This document shows positions 18,173 through 27,533 of a stretch of DNA of 64,000 nucleotides, in pieces. The stretch is from Pseudomonas tohonis (GTDB lineage: Bacteria; Pseudomonadota; Gammaproteobacteria; Pseudomonadales; Pseudomonadaceae). How positions within the stretch are numbered: the stretch's first letter is position 1; each line of letters starts with the position of its first letter. The notes beneath the pieces were generated by a model, which was not told where the DNA came from, ran no database searches, and was given only the letters and a program-made list of their open reading frames with translations. A program made the position numbers and the translations under genes. The stretch spans positions 6,704,501 through 6,768,500 of the forward strand of contig NZ_AP023189.1 of assembly GCF_012767755.2 (NCBI RefSeq), read 5' to 3'.

Positions 18173-18580
18173 GTGGAAGAAGTCATCGAACAGCTGCGCG
18201 AACTCAACGAACCCGTACCGGTCCCGCTGGAGCTGCCGGACGACGAGCTGCTGGTGGAGATCGAGGAGCAGTTGCTGATCAACCTGCCCTTCGAGCTGCG
18301 CGAGTTCCTGCTCAAGGTCAGCGATGTGGTCTACGGCCGCCTGGAGCCGGTGACCGCCACCGACCCGCAGTCCCACACCTACCTGCCGGAAGTGGCTTCG
18401 GTGGCCTGGGACCTGGGCGTGCCCCGCGACCTGGTACCGATCTGCCAGGACGGCCGCGACTACTACGTGGTCGACCTGGAAGGCGAAGTGCTGCTCTGGT
18501 CAGGCGAAGAGGGCGACATGACCGATGAGAGCTGGGACTCCGTCTGGCACTGGGCGCGCGACGTCTGGCTGGAGAGCTGA
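18173..18580 (+). CDS. SMI1/KNR4-fold protein
   Basis: A 135-residue acidic protein. LPDDELLVEIEEQLLINLPFELREFLL near the start and the aromatic DYYVVDLEGEVLLWSGEEG near the end are typical of the SMI1/KNR4 (SUKH) fold; only parts are quoted to locate it. SUKH proteins often act as immunity proteins to polymorphic toxins, but a stand-alone chromosomal copy without a toxin neighbour, as here, may have another role. The GTG start at 18173 has an SD (CGAGGA, 9 nt away). Confidence 0.75.
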   Translation: MEEVIEQLRELNEPVPVPLELPDDELLVEIEEQLLINLPFELREFLLKVSDVVYGRLEPVTATDPQSHTYLPEVASVAWDLGVPRDLVPICQDGRDYYVVDLEGEVLLWSGEEGDMTDESWDSVWHWARDVWLES

Positions 18581-18595
18581 GCGCCCTCCCGCCCC

Positions 18596-20359
18596 TCAGT
18601 GGTGGCCCTGGTCGCGGCTCTGCTCCAGGGTCTCCAGCAGCGCGATCTGCATGCGCGAGTGCACGCGGATCAGCCAGCGCCACATCAGCGCGATGACCCC
18701 GGCCGCCAGCAGCGCGATCAGCAGCAGCAGCTCCAGGGTCGGCAGGATACTCGCCGACAGCGCCATGAGCAGCAGCATGATCACCCCCAGCGACAGCGCC
18801 GGGATCACCTCGGCGATCACCTTGCGCACCCGCGCGGTATGCCGCCCGGCCTTCTCCGGCGTCACGCCCATCTCCGCCAGCAGCATCGACAGCGCCTTGA
18901 GCTTGCGGTACGCGGCGATCAGGAAAGGCAGCGACAGCAGTAGCGCGGCGCCCCAGACCATGGCCTTCTGCAGGTTCTGCTGGGCCACCCAGTCGCTCAG
19001 GTGCTCGCCCAGGGTGCCGGCGAAATAGGCGCCGGAAAGGAAGATCGCCACCACCAGCGCGATGTTCACCCCCACCTGCAGGAGGATCTTGCGGATCATC
19101 CCCGCCAGCACCGCGCCCTGCCCCTGGGGCTGGATGCTGCGCAGCCAGTCGCCATAGAGGTTGAACACCCGCGCGATGCGCGCCGGCACGATGCCGGCGA
19201 GCGTCTGCGACAGCGGGTCGGCTGCGCGGATCAGGTAGGGCGTGAGCAGCGTGGTGATGGCCGAGACCGCCACCGCCACCGGGTAGAGGAAGTCGCTGGT
19301 GACCTGCAGGGTCATGCCCAGCGCGGCGATGATGAAGGAGAACTCGCCGATCTGCGAAAGGCCCATGCCGACGCGCAGCGAGGTGCGCCCGTCATTGCCG
19401 GCGATGAACGCGCCGATGCCGCAGGAAACCATCTTGCCCAGCACCACGGCGACGGTGATCACCGCGATGGGCCAGGCGTATTCCAGCAGGATCGCCGGGT
19501 CGATCATCAGGCCGATGGCGACGAAGAAGATGGCGCTGAACATGTCGCGCACCGGCTCCACCAGGCGCTCGATCTGCGCCAGCTGGCGCGACTCGGCGAT
19601 GATCGCGCCGATCAGGAAGGCGCCCAGCACCATGCTGTATTCCAGCTTCACCACCAGCAGGCAGAAGCCGAAGCACAGCCCCAGCACCGTCACCAGCAGC
19701 ATCTCGTTGCTCTCGAACTTCGCCACGTAGGCCAGCAGGCGCGGCACCAGCAGGATGCCGATGACCAGCGCGACGACCATGAACAGGCTGAGCTTGCCCA
19801 CCGTGGCGAACACCTGGCCGGTCTCCACCGAGCCGGACAGGGCGATGCCCGAAAGCAGCGCGATGATGCCGATGCCGAGGATGTCCTCCACGATCAGCAC
19901 GCCGAAGATCAGCTGGGCGAAGCGCTCGTTCTTCATCTTCAGGTCGCTCAGCGCCTTGATGATGATGGTGGTCGAGGAAATGGCCAGGATGGCGCCGAGG
20001 AACAGCGAATCCATGGTGCTCCAGCCGAAGAAGCTGCCGATCTCGTAGCCGATCCAGATCATCAGCACGATTTCCAGGAAGGCGGCGATGAAGGCCGTGG
20101 CGCCCACCTTGAACAGCTTGCGCAGGCTGAACTCCAGGCCCAGGCAGAACATCAGGAAGATCACCCCCAGCTCGGCGAGGATCTTGATCGTCTCTTCCTC
20201 GTGGATCAGGGCGAAGGGCGGCGTGTGCGGGCCGATGAGGAAGCCGGCGATAATGTAGCCCAGCACGACCGGCTGCTTGAAGCGGTGGCAGAGGATGGTG
20301 ACCAGGCCGGCCACCAGCATGATCACCGCCATGTCCTGGATGAAACTTATGGCATGCAT
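18596..20359 (-). CDS. CPA2-family monovalent cation:proton antiporter
   Basis: A 587-residue inner-membrane protein with about 12 hydrophobic segments in residues 1-385 (GYIIAGFLIGPHTPP near 35, ELGVIFLMFCLGLEFS near 64, and the GEFSFIIAALGMTL region near 345), the Kef/CPA2 transporter core. Unlike KefB/KefC or YbaL it has no NAD-binding RCK domain: the C-terminal 200 residues carry two or three more hydrophobic segments and a final charged helix. It should exchange K+ or Na+ for protons. Monocistronic, convergent with the SMI1-fold gene (15-bp gap). Confidence 0.85.
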   Translation of the reverse strand: MHAISFIQDMAVIMLVAGLVTILCHRFKQPVVLGYIIAGFLIGPHTPPFALIHEEETIKILAELGVIFLMFCLGLEFSLRKLFKVGATAFIAAFLEIVLMIWIGYEIGSFFGWSTMDSLFLGAILAISSTTIIIKALSDLKMKNERFAQLIFGVLIVEDILGIGIIALLSGIALSGSVETGQVFATVGKLSLFMVVALVIGILLVPRLLAYVAKFESNEMLLVTVLGLCFGFCLLVVKLEYSMVLGAFLIGAIIAESRQLAQIERLVEPVRDMFSAIFFVAIGLMIDPAILLEYAWPIAVITVAVVLGKMVSCGIGAFIAGNDGRTSLRVGMGLSQIGEFSFIIAALGMTLQVTSDFLYPVAVAVSAITTLLTPYLIRAADPLSQTLAGIVPARIARVFNLYGDWLRSIQPQGQGAVLAGMIRKILLQVGVNIALVVAIFLSGAYFAGTLGEHLSDWVAQQNLQKAMVWGAALLLSLPFLIAAYRKLKALSMLLAEMGVTPEKAGRHTARVRKVIAEVIPALSLGVIMLLLMALSASILPTLELLLLIALLAAGVIALMWRWLIRVHSRMQIALLETLEQSRDQGHH

Positions 20360-20572
20360 GGCGCACCGGCTCCTTCTTGCTGGTCAGTGCGCAGGACAGC
20401 GCCGCGCCCGGGGTTTCTCGCTTGGCTCCTTGGGAGCCCCTGTATGAAATAGGGAAGTTCCTAGTCAGGACTTTCGGCAGAGTAACACCGGGCACCGCAC
20501 CGTCATTTTCGGCGAAACAAACCGAAACAGCTTTGCCGGGCCGAGGGGGGAAGCGGCCGCATCAGCCGCCTT

Positions 20573-21238
20573 TCAGCCCCCGCTCCTGGCGTGGGCGGTC
20601 TCCAGCTCCAGCAGGTTCATCAGGAAGTTGCCGAAATAGGTCATGTCCTGCTCGATCGCCGCCCGCGCGCCCTTGGCGTCGCCGGCGAGCACCGCCGCGA
20701 AGGCGTCCTCGTGGAAATCGTTGAGGCGCAGGGACAGGTCGGCCTCGGTGAACAGCTGGTTGAAGAAGGGGCCGACCTGCAGCCACAGCGACTCGATCAT
20801 GCGCAGCAGCGTGGGGTTGGCGCAGGCGCGGTAGAGCGTCATGTGGAACAGGCTGTTGTCGTCCAGGTAGCCCTGCACGTCGCGCCGCTCCAGGGCCCGC
20901 TCCATGTTCTCGACGCAGCGTCGCAGCTGCTCGATGTCCTCCCCGGTGAGCCGTGGCGTGGCGGTCTCCACGGCCAGTCCCTCCAGGGACAGGCGCACCA
21001 GGAAGATCTGCTGGAAGCGTTCGCGGGTCATGAGCGGCACCCGCAGCGAGCGCTGCGGCTCGCCTTCCAGGGCACCCTCGGCCACCAGGCGCTGCAACGC
21101 CGCACGGACCGGCATCGGGCTGGTGCCCCATTCGGCGGCGAGGTCGCGGATCTTGAGGCGCTCGCCGGGCTGGAAACGCCCTGCCAGCAAGCCTTCACGT
21201 AGTCGTAGGTAAAGCTGTTCCTGCAGGTTGTCGGCCAT
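20573..21238 (-). CDS. GntR-family (FCD) transcriptional regulator
   Basis: A 221-residue regulator. The winged helix-turn-helix is at residues 5-70 (LREGLLAGRFQPGERLKIRD; WGTSPMPVRAALQRLV), and the C-terminal all-helical FCD domain spans about 80-215, with the metal-binding type residues in DDNSLFHMTLYRAC (Asp, His) and further His in LNDFHEDAFAAVLAGD. It is divergent from the aminotransferase/ligase operon. Two identical 10-bp palindromes lie in the shared region, one inside the operon promoter, so repression of that operon is likely, relieved by a small acid or amine. Confidence 0.88.
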   Translation of the reverse strand: MADNLQEQLYLRLREGLLAGRFQPGERLKIRDLAAEWGTSPMPVRAALQRLVAEGALEGEPQRSLRVPLMTRERFQQIFLVRLSLEGLAVETATPRLTGEDIEQLRRCVENMERALERRDVQGYLDDNSLFHMTLYRACANPTLLRMIESLWLQVGPFFNQLFTEADLSLRLNDFHEDAFAAVLAGDAKGARAAIEQDMTYFGNFLMNLLELETAHARSGG

Positions 21239-21409
21239 GGGTCACTCCTGGGTGGCTGGTGGTGCCGGCAGTTGGGCGAGGGTCAGGCTGCAGTTGCGCA
21301 TGGTGGTGGATCTCCTGGGTGGGCGGATGGCCGCGCCTGTGGATAACTGCCCCGGCGTGCTGCAAGCGCAGCGATCGCCTGGGGACAAGACCGACAGGCC
21401 TGCCGATAG

Positions 21410-21482
21410 TGTGATCACAAAAGCAGCTCGATCATAGGCTTTTGCCAGAAACAGTCCAGCTATTGACATATCTGTGATCACA
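21410..21482. promoter_or_regulatory. Two identical operator-like palindromes, candidate GntR sites
   Basis: TGTGATCACA is a perfect 10-bp palindrome present at 21410-21419 and 21473-21482, each followed by AAAA and CAG, 63 bp apart (six helical turns). The second copy lies between the -35 and -10 of the aminotransferase promoter. The sequence also resembles a short CRP/Vfr half-palindrome, which is the alternative reading. Confidence 0.7.
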
Positions 21483-21491
21483 AAACAGGAT
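21463..21491 (+). promoter_or_regulatory. Likely sigma-70 promoter of the aminotransferase/ligase operon
   Basis: TTGACA at 21463-21468, a 17-bp spacer holding the operator palindrome, then CAGGAT at 21486-21491. The -35 is perfect, the -10 weak. The start codon follows 29 bp later. Confidence 0.5.
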
Positions 21492-21520
21492 GTGCGGAAA
21501 TTCGAACGAGGTGTTCAAAC

Positions 21521-22912
21521 ATGACCGCCAGTGGCATTGCAGAATCCGCCGTTGAAACCTTCGCCGCCGCCGAGCGCGCCCGTTTCATCGCCCAGAACCC
21601 CAAATCCCTGGCGCTCGCCGAGCGTGCCCGCCACTCGCTGTTCGGCGGCGTGCCCATGCACTGGATGAGCGACTGGTCGACGCCCTGCCCGCTGTTCGTC
21701 GAGCGCGCCCAAGGCGCGCGCTTCCACGACGTCGACGGCCACGAGTACGTGGACTTCTGCCTCGGCGACACCGGCAGCATGTTCGGGCACTCCCCCGCGC
21801 CCATCGCCCGTGCCATCGCCGAGCAGGGCGCGCGCGGGCTCACCACCATGCTCCCGGGCGAGGACGCCGTGGTCGCCGGCGAACTGCTGGCCGAGCGCTT
21901 CGGCCTGCCCTACTGGCAGGTGGCGACCACCGCCACCGACGCCAACCGCTTCGTCATCCGCTGGGTGCGCGCCATCACCGGGCGCAAGGTGCTGCTGGTG
22001 TTCGACGGCTGCTACCACGGCACCGTCGACGACGTCATGGTGCGCCACCGCGAGGGCCGCACCGTGCACCGCAGCGGCCTGATCGGCCAGGCGCGCAACC
22101 TGGCCAAGACCAGCCGCGCCGTGCCCTTCAACGACCTCGAGGCGCTGGAGAAGGCCCTGGCGCAGAACGATGTCGCCGCCGTGCTCTGCGAACCGGCGAT
22201 GACCAACATCGGCATGGTCCTGCCCGATGCCGGCTACCTGGAGAAGCTCCGCGAGCTGACCCGCCGCCACGGCACCCTGCTGATCATCGACGAGACCCAC
22301 ACCATCTCCACCGGCCCCGGCGGCTGCACCCGCGCCTGGAACCTGCAGCCGGACTTCATCACCCTCGGCAAGCCCATCGCCGGCGGCGTGCCCTGCTCCG
22401 TCTACGGCTGCACCGCCGAGATGGCCCAGGCCATGAAGCTGGCCCGCAAGCACGCCAGCGAACAGTCCGGCGGCCACGGCCACAGCGGCATGGGCACCAC
22501 CCTCTCGGCCAACGCCCTGGCCATGCACTGCATGCGCGCCAACCTGGAACAGGTGATGACCCCGGCCGCCTATGACCACATGCTGCCCCTGGCGGCACGC
22601 CTGGCCGAAGGCTTCCGGGGACTTATCCACAAGCACCACCTGGCGTGGTCGGTGACCGAGCTGGGCGCCCGCTGCGAGTTCCAGTTCTGCGCCACCTCGC
22701 CGCGCACCGGTGCCGAGGCCGAAGCGGCCTTCCACGACAGCCTGCAGATGGCCCTGCACCTCTACCTGATCAACCGGGGCATCCTCATCACCCCGTTCCA
22801 CAACATGACCCTGTGCTGCCCGGACACCACCGAGGCCGACGTCGACCGCCTGATCACCACCCTCGACCAGGCCCTGGCCGAGCTCCTGGCCATCCCCGGC
22901 GCCCGACTCTGA
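21521..22912 (+). CDS. Class III aminotransferase, glutamate-semialdehyde-aminomutase-like
   Basis: A 463-residue PLP enzyme. VDGHEYVDFCLGDTGSMFGH near residue 72, the PLP-binding DETHTISTGPGG near 258 and the lysine in ITLGKPIAGGVPCS (near 287) that holds the cofactor are all present. It resembles the GSA-aminotransferase-like branch used for amine and beta-amino-acid breakdown, not haem synthesis (no haem genes nearby). It is the first gene of an operon with a PuuA-like ligase 14 bp downstream, so it probably transaminates an amine or omega-amino acid in a gamma-glutamylation-type pathway. Confidence 0.85.
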   Translation: MTASGIAESAVETFAAAERARFIAQNPKSLALAERARHSLFGGVPMHWMSDWSTPCPLFVERAQGARFHDVDGHEYVDFCLGDTGSMFGHSPAPIARAIAEQGARGLTTMLPGEDAVVAGELLAERFGLPYWQVATTATDANRFVIRWVRAITGRKVLLVFDGCYHGTVDDVMVRHREGRTVHRSGLIGQARNLAKTSRAVPFNDLEALEKALAQNDVAAVLCEPAMTNIGMVLPDAGYLEKLRELTRRHGTLLIIDETHTISTGPGGCTRAWNLQPDFITLGKPIAGGVPCSVYGCTAEMAQAMKLARKHASEQSGGHGHSGMGTTLSANALAMHCMRANLEQVMTPAAYDHMLPLAARLAEGFRGLIHKHHLAWSVTELGARCEFQFCATSPRTGAEAEAAFHDSLQMALHLYLINRGILITPFHNMTLCCPDTTEADVDRLITTLDQALAELLAIPGARL

Positions 22913-22926
22913 ACGCGAGAACCCCC

Positions 22927-24294
22927 ATGCGATTCGCCGACCCCCAGGAAGCCCGTGACTTCCTCGAACGCCACCCCGAAGTCCGCAGCATCGAACTGAT
23001 GCTGTTCGACGCCAACGGCATCCCGCGCGGCAAACTGCTGCACCGCGACGAGCTGCTGGCCATCTACGAGAATGGCCGCCCGCTGCCCAGCTCCATCCTC
23101 TCGCTGACCATCCAGGGCGAGGACGTGGAAGCCAGTGGCCTGGTCTGGGAAGTGGCCGACGCCGACTGCTGGACCTACCCGGTGCCCGGCTCCCTGGCCC
23201 TGCAACCCTGGCGCAGCAGCCCCACCGCCCAGGTGCAGGTGAGCATGCACCCGACCCGGGGCCTGCCCGCCACGCCCGGTGACCCGCGCCACGTGCTGGC
23301 CCGCGCCATCGACCGGCTCAAGGCCGACGGCTACCACCCGGTGATGGCGGTGGAGCTGGAGTTCTACCTGCTGGACAAGGCACGCGACGCCAACGGTCGC
23401 CCGCAGCCGGCGCTGCAGGCCAATGGCGTGCGCCCGCAGGCGCCGCAGGTCTACGGCGTGTACGAACTGGAGCAGCTGCAGCCCTTCCTCGACGACCTCT
23501 ACAGCGCCTGCGAGGCCCAGGGCCTGCCGCTGCGCACCGCCATCTCCGAATACGCCCCCGGCCAGCTGGAGCTGACCCTGGAACACCGCTTCGACGCGCT
23601 CCAGGCCATCGACGAAGGCGTGCGCTACAAGCGCCTGGTCAAGGGCGTGGCCAACAAGCACGGCCTGGTGGCCTGCTTCATGGCCAAGCCCTTCGGCGAC
23701 CTGGCCGGCAGCGGCATGCACCTGCACGTCAGCCTGGCCGACGAGGCGGGCAACAACCTGATGGCCAGCGAGGACCCGCACGGCACCCCGCTGCTGCGCC
23801 ACGCCATCGGCGGGATGATGGCGACCCTCGACGACGCCCTGGCGATCTTCTGCCCCAACGCCAACTCCTACCGGCGCTTCCAGGCCAACAGCTACGCGCC
23901 GCTGGCCAAGAGCTGGGGGGTGAACAACCGCACCGTGTCCTTCCGCGTCCCCGGCGGCCCGGCCCAGAGCCGGCATGTCGAGCACCGCATCTGCGGCGCC
24001 GACGCCAACCCCTACCTGGCCGCCGCCGCGATGCTGGCGGGCATCCACAAAGGCATCCGCGAGCAGATCGACCCGGGCCAGGCCATCACCGGCAACGGTT
24101 ACGAACAGGCCCGCGAGACCCTGGCCACCGACTGGCTCACCGCCCTGCGCACCCTGGAGCGCTCGGCCTGGGCGAAGGAGGCCCTGGGCGAAGGCTTCCT
24201 CGACATCTTCCTCGCCATCAAATGGGAAGAGTTCCGCCAGTTCGTCAGCGAGGTGGGCGAGCAGGACTGGCGCTGGTACCTGACCCACGCCTGA
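22927..24294 (+). CDS. Glutamine-synthetase-family gamma-glutamyl ligase (PuuA-like)
   Basis: A 455-residue glutamine synthetase-type III/PuuA protein that joins glutamate to an amine using ATP. The N-terminal beta-grasp half includes LMLFDANGIPRGK; the catalytic domain has MAVELEFYLLD (metal-binding Glu), ISEYAPGQLELTL, GSGMHLHVSL near residue 262, and NRTVSFRVPGG and HVEHRICGADANPYLAAAAML for the ATP and glutamate sites. The ATG at 22927 was chosen because upstream codons belong to the shadow of the aminotransferase. It has no adenylylation-loop tyrosine segment, as in PuuA. It is co-transcribed with the aminotransferase and is not the main ammonia-assimilating GlnA. Confidence 0.88.
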   Translation: MRFADPQEARDFLERHPEVRSIELMLFDANGIPRGKLLHRDELLAIYENGRPLPSSILSLTIQGEDVEASGLVWEVADADCWTYPVPGSLALQPWRSSPTAQVQVSMHPTRGLPATPGDPRHVLARAIDRLKADGYHPVMAVELEFYLLDKARDANGRPQPALQANGVRPQAPQVYGVYELEQLQPFLDDLYSACEAQGLPLRTAISEYAPGQLELTLEHRFDALQAIDEGVRYKRLVKGVANKHGLVACFMAKPFGDLAGSGMHLHVSLADEAGNNLMASEDPHGTPLLRHAIGGMMATLDDALAIFCPNANSYRRFQANSYAPLAKSWGVNNRTVSFRVPGGPAQSRHVEHRICGADANPYLAAAAMLAGIHKGIREQIDPGQAITGNGYEQARETLATDWLTALRTLERSAWAKEALGEGFLDIFLAIKWEEFRQFVSEVGEQDWRWYLTHA

Positions 24295-24300
24295 CCGCAT

Positions 24301-24333
24301 GGGGTTGTGGACAAGTTGTTTATCCACAACCCC
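24301..24333. terminator. Hairpin after the ligase operon
   Basis: Arms GGGGTTGTGGA and TCCACAACCCC, 11 bp each, around an 11-nt loop, 6 bp after the ligase stop. The right arm contains TTATCCACA. There is no clear U-run, so termination is a guess. Confidence 0.5.
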
Positions 24334-24357
24334 ACCAGCCGCAAACCGCAACTCGCA

Positions 24358-24453
24358 GGATGGGTAGAGCGGAGCGAAACCCATCCATTCCGAGTACCGG
24401 CATGAGTTCGGCGTCGGGCGGGCAGCATGGGTTTCGCGGGGCTCTACCCATCC
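24358..24453. repeat. 27-bp inverted repeat pair
   Basis: A 27-bp segment at 24358-24384 starting GGATGGGTAGAGC and ending GAAACCCAT is repeated inverted at 24427-24453 with 24 of 27 bases matching. It belongs to a dispersed intergenic repeat type common in pseudomonads. The 24295-24562 gap has no gene. Confidence 0.7.
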
Positions 24454-24562
24454 TACGGTGCGGAGCGCGGCCAGGTGTTTATCCACAGGCGGTGCCCTGT
24501 GCTCCGCGCCGGGCTCGCTGCGTCTACAGTTTCACTTCCCAGCCCCGAGACAGAGCCCCTCC

Positions 24563-25066
24563 ATGGAACCCGGCAACGCGCAACTGACGATGACCGTCCT
24601 CATGACCCCGGACATGGCCAATTTCTCCGGCAACGTCCACGGCGGCACCCTGCTCAAGTACCTCGACGAGGTGGCCTACGCCTGCGCCAGCCGCTACGCC
24701 GGGCGCTACGTGGTGACCCTCTCGGTGGACCAGGTGGTGTTCCGCGAGCCGGTGCACGTGGGCGAGCTGGTGACCTTCCTCGCCTCGGTCAACTACACCG
24801 GCACCACGTCCATGGAGATCGGCATCAAGGTGGTGACCGAGAACATCCGCGAGCGCTCCGTGCGCCACACCAACAGCTGCTTCTTCACCATGGTGGCGCT
24901 GGATGACGACCGCAAGGCGGCTCCCGTGCCACCGCGCCAGCCGCAGACCGCCGAGGAGAAGCGACGCTTCCTGCAGGGCCAGCAGCGCCGGCAGATCCGC
25001 CAGGAAATGGAGCGCCGCTACCGTGAGCTGCGCGAGAACGGCAGCGAGAGCCCCGCTACATCCTGA
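24563..25066 (+). CDS. Acyl-CoA thioesterase (hotdog fold)
   Basis: A 167-residue cytosolic acyl-CoA hydrolase of the BACH/YciA type. PDMANFSGNVHGGTLLKYLDE (partly quoted) holds the hotdog helix with the catalytic region G-N-V-H-G-G, and TLSVDQVVFREPVHVGELV is the paired strand segment. A charged, glutamine- and arginine-rich tail follows from about 120 to the end. The ATG at 24563 lies directly before the conserved start; the frame is open further upstream but over repeat DNA. Confidence 0.88.
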   Translation: MEPGNAQLTMTVLMTPDMANFSGNVHGGTLLKYLDEVAYACASRYAGRYVVTLSVDQVVFREPVHVGELVTFLASVNYTGTTSMEIGIKVVTENIRERSVRHTNSCFFTMVALDDDRKAAPVPPRQPQTAEEKRRFLQGQQRRQIRQEMERRYRELRENGSESPATS

Positions 25067-25242
25067 AAAATAATCTGACGGACTTTTCATACAATCACCG
25101 TCAGCCAACGGGTAACCTGACGCACGCGGCGGCAGCCGCGTTCGCCACGGGCCAGGCCCCGTGAACCCCCTTCGAACCGTCCTCCGCAGCGATGCGCACA
25201 CCGCTGCGGCCTGGATGTTCCCTGCGTGCAAGGAGCCGCCGC

Positions 25243-26934
25243 ATGCCCCACCACACACCGCTGATCGCGACCCTCTCCGCCGGCCTGGTGCTGGCCTTCC
25301 TGCTCGGCAGCCTGGCCAACCGCCTGCGCATCTCGCCGCTGGTGGGCTACCTGCTGGCCGGCGTTCTCGCGGGACCCTTCACCCCGGGTTTCGTCGCCGA
25401 CCAGGCGCTGTCCCAGGAGATCGCCGAGCTGGGGGTGATCCTGCTGATGTTCGGCGTCGGCCTGCACTTCTCCCTCAAGGACCTGATGTCGGTGAAGAAC
25501 ATCGCCATCCCCGGTGCCGTGGTGCAGATCGCCGTCGCCACCCTGCTGGGCATGGGCCTGGCCTGGGGGCTCGACTGGTCGCTGGGCGGCGGGCTGGTGT
25601 TCGGCCTGGCGCTGTCGGTGGCGAGCACCGTGGTGCTGCTGCGGGCCCTGGAGGAACGCCAGCTGCTCGATACCCAGCGCGGCCGCATCGCCGTCGGCTG
25701 GCTGATAGTCGAGGACCTGGTGATGGTGCTGACCCTGGTCCTGCTGCCGGCGCTCTCGGGCATGCTCGGCGGCAAGGCCCATGGCGGGGGCGAGATCAGC
25801 CTCGGCGTCGAACTGCTGCTGACCCTGGGCAAGGTCACCGCCTTCGTGGTGCTGATGCTGGTGGTCGGCCGCCGCCTGATCCCCTGGGTGCTGGCCAAGG
25901 TCGCCGGCACCGGCTCGCGGGAGCTGTTCACCCTCGCCGTGCTGGCCATCGCCATGGGCATCGCCTACGGCTCGGCCATCCTCTTCGACGTGTCCTTCGC
26001 CCTGGGCGCCTTCTTCGCCGGCATGGTGCTCAACGAGTCGGAGCTCAGCCATGACGCCGCGGAGAAGACCCTGCCCCTGCGCGACGCCTTCGCGGTGCTG
26101 TTCTTCGTCTCGGTGGGCATGCTCTTCGACCCGCTGATCCTGATCCGCGAGCCGCTGCCGGTGCTGGCCACCTTCCTGGTGATCGTGCTCGGCAAGTCGG
26201 TGGCGGCCTATGTCATCGTGCGTGCCTTCGGCCACCCCAAGAGCACCGCCCTGACCATCTCCGCCAGCCTGGCGCAGATCGGCGAGTTCAGCTTCATCCT
26301 CATCGGCCTGGGGCTGGACCTGGAGCTGATGCCGCAGACCGGCCGCGACCTGTTGCTGGCCGGTGCCATCCTCTCGATCCTGGTCAACCCGCTGCTGTTC
26401 ATCGCCATCGGCCGCTGGCAGGCACGCCAGGACCGCAAGGCGGCGGAGCTGCCGCCGGAGCAGGCAGCGGTCGAGGACGTGCCGCCGGCGATCGAGGAAC
26501 ACGACCACGCCATCCTCATCGGCTATGGCCGCGTCGGCCGCAAGATCGCCCTGCGCCTGCGCGAGGCCGGCACGCCGCTGGTGGTGATCGAGGACAGCCG
26601 TGCGGGACTGGATGAATTGCGCGAGGCGGGCATCAGCGCGGTGCTCGGCAACGCGGCGCGACCCGAGGTGCTGGAGCTGGCGCAGCTGGCGCGGGCGCGC
26701 TGGCTGCTGCTGGCGATCCCCAATGGTTTCGAGGCCGGGCAGATCGCCCAGCAGGCCCGCGTGGTGAACCCGCGGCTGACCATCATCGCCCGCGCCCACT
26801 TCGACGCCGAGGTGGAGCACCTGGAACAGAACGGCGCGGACCTGGTGATCATGGGCGAGCGAGAGATCGCCCGCGCCATGATCGACCGCGTCGCCGCCGA
26901 CCAGGCCACCCCGGACGCACCGGTCGCGGCCTGA
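25243..26934 (+). CDS. ybaL: Kef-type cation:proton antiporter with NAD-binding domain
   Basis: A 563-residue CPA2 antiporter. About 12 transmembrane segments span residues 1-390 (PLVGYLLAGVLAGPFTPGF near 30; VILLMFGVGLHFSLKDL near 65; LAQIGEFSFILIGLGLDLEL near 345). The cytoplasmic TrkA-N/RCK domain begins near 425 with the NAD-binding motif ILIGYGRVGRKIAL, so transport is probably gated by nucleotide or glutathione-like ligands. The start at 25243 has an SD (AAGGAG, 8 nt away). The length and the TrkA-N domain match YbaL better than KefB/KefC. It lies convergent to the copper cluster. Confidence 0.88.
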   Translation: MPHHTPLIATLSAGLVLAFLLGSLANRLRISPLVGYLLAGVLAGPFTPGFVADQALSQEIAELGVILLMFGVGLHFSLKDLMSVKNIAIPGAVVQIAVATLLGMGLAWGLDWSLGGGLVFGLALSVASTVVLLRALEERQLLDTQRGRIAVGWLIVEDLVMVLTLVLLPALSGMLGGKAHGGGEISLGVELLLTLGKVTAFVVLMLVVGRRLIPWVLAKVAGTGSRELFTLAVLAIAMGIAYGSAILFDVSFALGAFFAGMVLNESELSHDAAEKTLPLRDAFAVLFFVSVGMLFDPLILIREPLPVLATFLVIVLGKSVAAYVIVRAFGHPKSTALTISASLAQIGEFSFILIGLGLDLELMPQTGRDLLLAGAILSILVNPLLFIAIGRWQARQDRKAAELPPEQAAVEDVPPAIEEHDHAILIGYGRVGRKIALRLREAGTPLVVIEDSRAGLDELREAGISAVLGNAARPEVLELAQLARARWLLLAIPNGFEAGQIAQQARVVNPRLTIIARAHFDAEVEHLEQNGADLVIMGEREIARAMIDRVAADQATPDAPVAA

Positions 26935-26949
26935 CGACGGCGCGAGCCG

Positions 26950-27462
26950 TCACTCGGCGTGCTGGTGCGCGCCGTGGTCCATGTGCTCCATGTGCTGCAT
27001 CTGCCCGTCGGCCTTGGCGGGTGCCTCCTTCTGCACGGCGATCTCCACCTGCAGGTCGCCGGCCTTCTCGAAGTGCAGGGTGAGCGGGAAGCGCTCGCCA
27101 TCCTTCAGCGGCTGCTTCAGGCCGAACAGCATCAGGTGGTAGCCGCCCTGCTCCAGGCGCACCTCGCCACCGGCGGGGATGGCCAGGCCGCCCTGCACCT
27201 GCTGCATCTTCATCATGCCGTTGACGTGAGCGTGCTCGTGGATCTCGGCCTTGCTCGCGCGCGGTGTATCGGCGCCCAGCAGGCGGTCCGGCGTGTCGCC
27301 GCCGTTGTGCACCACCAGGTAGGCCGCGCCGTTGGGCGAGACCGGCGGCACTTCCAGGGCCCAGGGGTGCTCGATGTGCAGCTTGCCCAGCTCGTATTCA
27401 TGGGCCTGGGCGAAGGGGACGAAGCCCAGCAGGGCGATCAGGGTCAGCAGTGTCTTGCGCAT
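26950..27462 (-). CDS. Periplasmic copper chaperone PCuAC
   Basis: A 170-residue secreted copper chaperone. The signal peptide is MRKTLLTLIALLGFVPFAQA. The PCuAC core has EIHEHAHVNGMMKMQQV, giving the conserved His and Met ligands, and GGYHLMLFGLKQPL with the second His-x-Met pair. A Met/His-rich tail (MQHMEHMDHGAHQH) may bind more copper. It delivers Cu(I) to cytochrome oxidase or other cuproproteins. The ATG at 27462 has a better SD (GGAG, 6 nt) than the one at 27474. Last gene of a three-gene cluster with PepSY and DUF2946 genes. Confidence 0.88.
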   Translation of the reverse strand: MRKTLLTLIALLGFVPFAQAHEYELGKLHIEHPWALEVPPVSPNGAAYLVVHNGGDTPDRLLGADTPRASKAEIHEHAHVNGMMKMQQVQGGLAIPAGGEVRLEQGGYHLMLFGLKQPLKDGERFPLTLHFEKAGDLQVEIAVQKEAPAKADGQMQHMEHMDHGAHQHAE

Positions 27463-27533
27463 GTTCAACTCCATCAATCGATAAGCAGATTGGGCGCCCG
27501 CCATGCGAGCGCCGATGAAAACCCGTGGCGGGA

